A DNA stretch of 64,000 bases from [Zimmermannella] bifida NBRC 103089. GTDB taxonomy: Bacteria > Actinomycetota > Actinomycetes > Actinomycetales > Microbacteriaceae. Shown in pieces: positions 59,079-64,000 of the stretch (position 1 is the first letter of the stretch; each line of letters starts with the position of its first letter). A program made the position numbers and the translations under genes. The notes below the pieces were generated by a model. It had not been told where the DNA came from and did no database searches. It saw only the letters and a list, made by a program, of their open reading frames with translations. Location of the stretch: NCBI RefSeq assembly GCF_001570925.1, contig NZ_BCSP01000007.1:28556-92555 (forward strand). The letters run 5' to 3'.

Positions 59079-60293
59079 TCATGTTGCCGAAAACGGCCAA
59101 ATTGCAGATATTTCAAAGCTCGTGTCATTTTCATGCACCGAGAACTCGCCGTTAAACAATTCCGTGCGCTCGCGCATCCCCGAGAGCCCGCGCTTATCGC
59201 TCGGCACCGGAGGCGCCGAGGTCACGCGCTCGTTGATTGCCCGCAGGACCAGTTGGTCCGAGCGCCAATCCAGGTGAAGCTCGCCGGGGGCACCCGGCGC
59301 ATGCTTGTACATATTTGTCAGGCACTCTTGTCCAACACGAAATACCGCGAGCGACAGCCCCTTTGGTAGTTCCCGCGGTTCACCGGTCTCAATAAAACGA
59401 AGCGGAACGTCCGCAAGCTGAGCGGCAGACACCAGTTCGCGCAGGTCACCGATTCCCTTCACCGGGGCATCGTCCTGCGGCGAATCAACGCGTTGCAGTA
59501 GCACCTTAATGTCGCCCAGGGCGTCTCGCGCGGCCTCGGAAATCTTGCCGAACAGTTCGCTCCCAATCTCGGGCCGGGTACGGCTAGCCATGCGCCCACC
59601 TTCGGCCAGTGTCACGATCGATGCCAGCGAGTGCGCAATGATGTCGTGCATCTCGCGCGAGATTCGCGAGCGTTCGTCCGAGAGTGCGAGCTCGGTCAGT
59701 CGCTGTTGGTCACGTTCGAGCAGTAGCGCTTTTTCTTGCGCGGTTACGACCTCGGCGAGCTGGCTGCGTCGCACCATGCCCAATGCCCACGAAGTAAGGA
59801 ACGACAGCACCACCACGGCAACGAACGCGATTAGCGATTCGGCTTGCCGCCAAGCGTCAACCCCTAGAAACGCGTGGTCGCTTGCCCAGGGCATGCCGAT
59901 GAAAATCTGCAGCGCCACTTGCACGAGCGCGGCCGCCATCGGCAAGAAACTCAAGAACATGTATTTTCGCTGCGCAAATGCAGCCACACCATAGGCCGCA
60001 ATCAAGACCGCAAGAAACGTTGGCAACAACGCGAACGGGGTTTGTCCCTGCGTCGCACCGGCAAGCACACTCGTGGCGAGCAGGGTTGTCACCGGCGCGA
60101 CTCGGCGGGCAGTGAGCACCAGGCAGCTCAGCACCGACCACAACACCGCATATCCCACAAGTTGCGGGGCAACGTTGCCCCCGGGCAGCAACAGTGGCAG
60201 TGCGCTGAGCGCGCCCATGATGCCCGCAGCGATCGCATCATTGCGAAGCACCCGCATGGGGTTGGGGCGCGTGGCGATGAATGAATCCTGCAT
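59079..60293 (-). CDS. sensor histidine kinase (HisKA_3 family)
   Basis: 404 residues. Five or more N-terminal helices (for example AIAAGIMGALSALPLLLPGG, MFLSFLPMAAALVQVALQIF) without a large extracellular domain suggest intramembrane sensing. The dimerisation/phosphorylation segment is ERSRISREMHDIIAHSLASI with His216. The ATPase domain has RVGQECLTNMYKHAPGA and DKRGLSGMRERTELF. It pairs with the LuxR-type regulator downstream. It is divergent from the ABC transporter genes (213 bp), a layout typical of modules that sense envelope damage or antimicrobial peptides and control the adjacent transporter. The signal is not known. Confidence 0.93.
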   Translation of the reverse strand: MQDSFIATRPNPMRVLRNDAIAAGIMGALSALPLLLPGGNVAPQLVGYAVLWSVLSCLVLTARRVAPVTTLLATSVLAGATQGQTPFALLPTFLAVLIAAYGVAAFAQRKYMFLSFLPMAAALVQVALQIFIGMPWASDHAFLGVDAWRQAESLIAFVAVVVLSFLTSWALGMVRRSQLAEVVTAQEKALLLERDQQRLTELALSDERSRISREMHDIIAHSLASIVTLAEGGRMASRTRPEIGSELFGKISEAARDALGDIKVLLQRVDSPQDDAPVKGIGDLRELVSAAQLADVPLRFIETGEPRELPKGLSLAVFRVGQECLTNMYKHAPGAPGELHLDWRSDQLVLRAINERVTSAPPVPSDKRGLSGMRERTELFNGEFSVHENDTSFEISAIWPFSAT

Positions 60294-60506
60294 AACTCAA
60301 CCCTAGACATTGGTCGCGTGCGCACCTTCCCCCATATGGAGTGGATGCCCGAGAAATTCTCTCCTCCTCGAGTATCAGCGAATGCATCTGAATGCGACTA
60401 CAGCACACTGCCGCACGAAACCGGATGTCAGCATCCTTGAACCATCACCGCAAGCTGTGCGTGCCCAATCTGCCTTCAAAACCGCACACACGTTGAAAGG
60501 ATCACG

Positions 60507-61247
60507 ATGAACCACCCAACACCCCCGGCGGCAGTCAGCTGCCAAGAGCTCACGAAAACCTACGGCACCGGCGAAGCTCAGGTGCACGCGCTGCGCAGCG
60601 TCACGGCAGGATTTGCCGCTGGCGAATTCACCGCGATTATGGGCCCGTCTGGTTCGGGAAAGTCGACGCTGATGCACTTGCTCGCTGGCCTCGACACCCC
60701 CACCTCGGGTTCGGTGTGTATCGAAGGCAACCAGCTAACCGGCTTGAACGACAAGCAGCTCACCAAACTCCGTCGCGACCGACTCGGTTTCATCTTCCAG
60801 TCGTTCAACCTGGTTCCGACGCTGACCGCGCGCGAGAACATTGAGCTGCCGCTGCGTCTTGCCGGCAGCAAGGTGGATGCGGGTGAAATCGATCGACTCG
60901 CCAGTCGCCTCGGTATCTTTGAGCGTCTCGCCCACCTGCCGCACGAGCTTTCGGGCGGTCAGCAGCAGCGTGTAGCCGTCGCCCGCGCCCTGATTTCACA
61001 GCCTGCCGTCGTCTTTGCCGACGAGCCAACGGGCGCCCTTGATCTGCGCACCGGTCGCGAATTGCTGCAGAGCATGCAGCAGGCCGCGCACGAACGCAAC
61101 CAGACGATCATCATGGTCACCCACGACCCGGCTGCCGCTGCATTCGCAGATCGCACGCTCATCCTGGTTGATGGCCAGATCGCCCACGATCTTCGCGGGG
61201 CCAACTACGAGCAGATCGCAGCCGTCATGGCGGAGGTCGGAGCATGA
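60507..61247 (+). CDS. ABC transporter ATP-binding protein, MacB/LolD type
   Basis: 246 residues. Walker A GPSGSGKST is at 46-54; signature ELSGGQQQRVAVARALIS; Walker B VVFADEPTGALDLRTG; switch His in IIMVTHDPAAAAFADR. The first 30 residues and the VHALRSVTAGFAAGEFTAIM start are typical of the MacB/LolD/FtsE group. GAAAGGA lies about seven bases before ATG 60507. The permease gene overlaps its stop by ATGA. With the two-component pair upstream it forms a regulator-transporter module for export or envelope defence. Confidence 0.95.
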   Translation: MNHPTPPAAVSCQELTKTYGTGEAQVHALRSVTAGFAAGEFTAIMGPSGSGKSTLMHLLAGLDTPTSGSVCIEGNQLTGLNDKQLTKLRRDRLGFIFQSFNLVPTLTARENIELPLRLAGSKVDAGEIDRLASRLGIFERLAHLPHELSGGQQQRVAVARALISQPAVVFADEPTGALDLRTGRELLQSMQQAAHERNQTIIMVTHDPAAAAFADRTLILVDGQIAHDLRGANYEQIAAVMAEVGA

Positions 61248-63727
61248 GCGTCGCACGCAAACTCGCCACCGCGCAGATCCGTCGCTCGCCGCGACGCATC
61301 CTCGCAATCGCCCTCGCTTCACTACTGAGCGCGATGGCCATCATGGCCACCGGTACCTTCATCGGCACGCTTGACCGCGGCATGGCAGCGAGCATGGCGG
61401 CTCCCCTCTCGCATGCCGATGTCATCGTCACCACCGACGGCGCGCCCGTTGACGTCAACAAGCTCGCGCAGATCGACGGCGTCACCGCCGTTGAACCGGT
61501 GCACGAATCGTATGTCCGCGCCACGATCAAGGGCGCTGACTTTGATGTGCAGCTGCACTCGCTGCCCAGCACAGAGTCGCTGCGCTGGGTCAACCTTGAG
61601 TCGGGCAATTGGCCGGCTCACACCGATGAAGTGCTCGCAACGCAGGAAAACCTTGACCGTTTCGGTCTCAAGATCGGCGACACCGTTTCGTTCGGATTCT
61701 TCGGCGAAGCTTCCAAGGAAGCCACTGTTGTTGGCACCATCACAACGAGTGCGCCGCTTCGCGGAAACCCGTGGTTCGTTGCCCCACCCGCGTTCTTGGA
61801 ATCCGCATCCGGTGCGCCCGCCAGCGAGTACATCATTGCGACGAGTGGCAACCCGAACTCGATGGTGTCAACCATCAACACCGAGATGGGATTCGATCCC
61901 GATGCACCGCACGGCGCGAAGGCGCTGACCGTCAACGACCACGTGAACGCCAAGATCGCGAGCCAGACCGGCTCGACGCAGACGCTCACCATCGTGTTCA
62001 TGATCTTCGTCGTCATTGCGATGCTCGCGGCCGTCATGGTGATCCGCAACACCTTCCAGGTCTTGCTCTCGCAGCGCCTGCGCGAGAACGGTCTGCTGCG
62101 ACTGGTGGGGGCGACCGGCAGTCAGGTGCAGTCCGCCGTGCTGTACGAAGCCGCCCTCATTGGTTTCGTCTCGGCTGTTGTCGGTGTCGGCGTCGGTATC
62201 GCGCTCGGTTGGGGTGTAGCTCAGCTTGCCGGTCTCGCCGGTGGCGGACTCGTCGTCTCGATCGGTTGGGTGATTGCTGCGCTGGTAGCGACCACGTTCA
62301 TGACGGTGTTTGCGGCCTGGGCACCTGCTGCTCGCCTGCGTAACCTCAGCCCAATCGCATCCCTCGGCGCAGCCAACTCGGCTGCCGCTGAGCGCGAAGG
62401 CCGCAGGATATTCAGCTGGGTTATCGGTTCGCTGCTGACTGTCGGAGGTGCGGCTGGTGTCGCCGGTGCCGCAGCGAACACGCTCCCCGCAACCGCCAAC
62501 CCGTTCTTGTTCATCCTCGCGGCAGTCGTGCTCGCAGCAGGCCTGTTTGTGCTGGTTCCGCTGCTGGTGCCCATCGTAATGCCAGCCATTGCGGCACCGC
62601 TTCGTGCCGGCGGCCCGATCGCGAAGATCGCGAGCGAAAACCTCGTTCGCACCGCACGCCGCTCAGGCACGGTCGTGCTCGCCATCGCGTTCGGTGGCAG
62701 CCTCGTCCTCGCCATGCTCACGGCAGTTGGCGGCGCCACAGCGACGTTTAACAAGCAGATGGATGAGGATTTCGCATTCGACGCGGTTATTTCAGATTCC
62801 AGTGGGGCCGCGATTGCTCCGGAAGCGGTAGCACCGATTGTCAACAGCGACGCAGTTTCATCCACGGCATTCACCAAGAGTGCAGAGGTCTCCGCGCCCG
62901 AAACGGGAACTCCATTCACTGAAGTTACGACCGTCCCCGAATCAGTTTCGAGCGCGTTTACGACTCCGCTGCAGGATGGCGAAATCCTCGTATCGGCATC
63001 TATGGCTGGCGCGTACGACCTCAAGGACGGCGACCAGATTGTCCTCACCGATACTGACGGCAAGGCCGTGACACTGACCATTCACCTCGACGAAGCCTTC
63101 GACGGTCTTGGATCATTCACTTCTGCCCCGTCGATCGTTGGTGGCGTTACCGAAACCACGCTCGCGGAATTCGCGAAGCCGGTCGATAACTCCCGCCTTT
63201 GGGTAGAGGCCCCGGCGAACACGATCGACAACCTGGCGAAGACCATCGACGAAGTACGCGTTGCATACAACTCGTTGCAGCTCGAAGGTCCCATGGCCCT
63301 GCAGCAGATGATCATGCAAGCCATCAACATGCTGGTCATGTTTGTGCTCGCGATGCTTGCGCTCACGATCGTGATTTCTGCCCTCGGTCTGGCGTCGGTA
63401 GTGGCCCTGGCCGTTGGTGAGCGTCGACGAGAAATTGCGCTGCTGCGCGCACTCGGCACGAGCCGCGGTGGAGTCCGCCGCATGGTGCTCATCGAGTCAG
63501 TCGTGCTGGCATGCACCGGTGCCGGGTTCGCGATCCTGATCGGTATCCCGCTGGGCATGGCTGCGGTTCCCGCGCTCATCCCGCTGGGCGGCACGCAACA
63601 GTCGATTCCATGGGTAGCCGTGCTGGTTGTCCTCGTTGTCGCCATTGGTATCGGTGTGCTTGCCGGTACAAGCCCGGCACGCAAGGCCACTCGAATTGCG
63701 CCGGCTCAGGCCCTCGCGCAGCAATAA
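61244..63727 (+). CDS. ABC transporter permease, FtsX/MacB-like
   Basis: 827 residues. An N-terminal helix (ILAIALASLLSAMAIMATGT) is followed by a large extracellular domain (about 45-245) of MacB periplasmic core type. A first FtsX membrane domain follows (TLTIVFMIFVVIAMLAAVMV, then AALIGFVSAVVGVGVGIALG and VIAALVATTFMTVFAAWAPA). Two more helices and a second extracellular domain come next. A second FtsX domain at the end runs from MLVMFVLAMLALTIVISALG with GERRREIALLRALGTSRGGV and ends in RKATRIAPAQALAQQ. About ten helices in all, the duplicated layout of actinobacterial FtsX-like permeases. It is translationally coupled to the ATPase. Confidence 0.93.
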   Translation: MSVARKLATAQIRRSPRRILAIALASLLSAMAIMATGTFIGTLDRGMAASMAAPLSHADVIVTTDGAPVDVNKLAQIDGVTAVEPVHESYVRATIKGADFDVQLHSLPSTESLRWVNLESGNWPAHTDEVLATQENLDRFGLKIGDTVSFGFFGEASKEATVVGTITTSAPLRGNPWFVAPPAFLESASGAPASEYIIATSGNPNSMVSTINTEMGFDPDAPHGAKALTVNDHVNAKIASQTGSTQTLTIVFMIFVVIAMLAAVMVIRNTFQVLLSQRLRENGLLRLVGATGSQVQSAVLYEAALIGFVSAVVGVGVGIALGWGVAQLAGLAGGGLVVSIGWVIAALVATTFMTVFAAWAPAARLRNLSPIASLGAANSAAAEREGRRIFSWVIGSLLTVGGAAGVAGAAANTLPATANPFLFILAAVVLAAGLFVLVPLLVPIVMPAIAAPLRAGGPIAKIASENLVRTARRSGTVVLAIAFGGSLVLAMLTAVGGATATFNKQMDEDFAFDAVISDSSGAAIAPEAVAPIVNSDAVSSTAFTKSAEVSAPETGTPFTEVTTVPESVSSAFTTPLQDGEILVSASMAGAYDLKDGDQIVLTDTDGKAVTLTIHLDEAFDGLGSFTSAPSIVGGVTETTLAEFAKPVDNSRLWVEAPANTIDNLAKTIDEVRVAYNSLQLEGPMALQQMIMQAINMLVMFVLAMLALTIVISALGLASVVALAVGERRREIALLRALGTSRGGVRRMVLIESVVLACTGAGFAILIGIPLGMAAVPALIPLGGTQQSIPWVAVLVVLVVAIGIGVLAGTSPARKATRIAPAQALAQQ

Positions 63728-63881
63728 TCAGGCGGTAATCCACCCCGCAGGAATACCGCCCACCGACAATACGACGATCGAGGCAATTCAATCCGCCAAG
63801 ATATTCAGCACGTATTTAGTCCACTGATCGCTTGAACCTACAGCACACTCCAGGCGTCAAGTACGGCGGATGCGGTGGGTA

Positions 63882-63943
63882 ACGTAACCGGGGCTCTGGC
63901 ACGAAATCACCCGAGTGATTCCGAGCTGTAGCCCCGGTTACGT
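63882..63943. repeat. long perfect inverted repeat with an inner hairpin
   Basis: ACGTAACCGGGGCT (63882-63895) and AGCCCCGGTTACGT (63930-63943) are perfect 14-bp arms. The 34-base interior contains a second hairpin AATCAC-CCGA-GTGATT (63905-63920). No T-run. It lies 154 bp past the permease stop. The rest of 63728-64000 holds no gene that I can see. It may be a terminator or a processed RNA element. Confidence 0.7.
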
Positions 63944-64000
63944 ATCTGCCTCGCTAAACACTGCCCTCACACCCCCTGGTGAATCTCGAAATCACCAGCT

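Noticed and set aside
63181..63190. GATAACTCCC in the permease gene as a third copy of the DnaA-box repeat
   Set aside because: Only a partial match within coding sequence, without the TGTGG half or the inverted arm.

Overview
The window is a stretch of chromosome from a high-GC (roughly 60% by eye) Gram-positive actinobacterium, most likely order Micrococcales and probably family Microbacteriaceae. This is inferred from several things: frequent GTG starts, the gene order pgsA-cinA-clgR-DUF3046-recA-recX-miaB-miaA-dapF-hflX, the actinobacterial SOS box TCGAAC-N4-GTTCGA, paired dynamin-like GTPases beside rpsT, and a cydABDC operon. No tRNA, rRNA, CRISPR array, prophage or intact insertion sequence was seen.

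Left part (1-18760). This is housekeeping DNA, mostly on the minus strand: ftsK, pgsA, cinA, clgR, DUF3046, recA (behind a perfect SOS box), recX, miaB, miaA, a dapF homologue that has lost both catalytic cysteines, and the start of hflX. On the plus strand are a small methyltransferase, a cupin protein, an aquaporin and trmB. rnj and dapA lie between the aquaporin and trmB.

Accessory island (about 18860-20900). This is the unusual part. A 100-residue WXG100-like gene is broken at a run of seven G. The first 24 codons of a probable type VII secretion effector follow, then an intact lipoprotein of lower GC. Next comes the 3' end of a sortase-anchored, PhoX/DUF839-like surface protein whose 5' end is gone. 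Last is a 274-bp non-coding array of three long inverted repeats, each with a 43-44 nt loop. I read the first four pieces as a decayed secretion/immunity cassette that replaced part of a surface-protein gene. The repeat array is unexplained.

Middle (20900-46400). A DnaK-like ATPase, lepA, rpsT, two dynamin-like GTPases, a lipoprotein and holA come first. Two paralogous membrane proteins follow, one carrying Q/P/G/Y-rich tails at both ends. Then come comEC and comEA, two small membrane proteins, leuS and the cydABDC operon for cytochrome bd. A perfect 20-bp palindrome lies upstream of cydA.

Right part (46700-64000). Here are a DedA protein, an SRAP (YedK/HMCES) protein, an App1-type phosphatase-like protein, and an SOS-boxed pair DUF6504-dnaE2 without imuA/imuB beside it. 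An alpha/beta hydrolase, ogt and a carbonic anhydrase follow. A P1B-type metal ATPase lies behind a sequence resembling a DtxR/IdeR iron box. A LuxR-type two-component system faces a MacB/FtsX-type ABC transporter. DNA damage is a recurring theme (recA, recX, clgR, dnaE2, SRAP, ogt), and cytochrome bd, the metal pump and the two-component ABC module suggest respiratory, metal and envelope stress handling.
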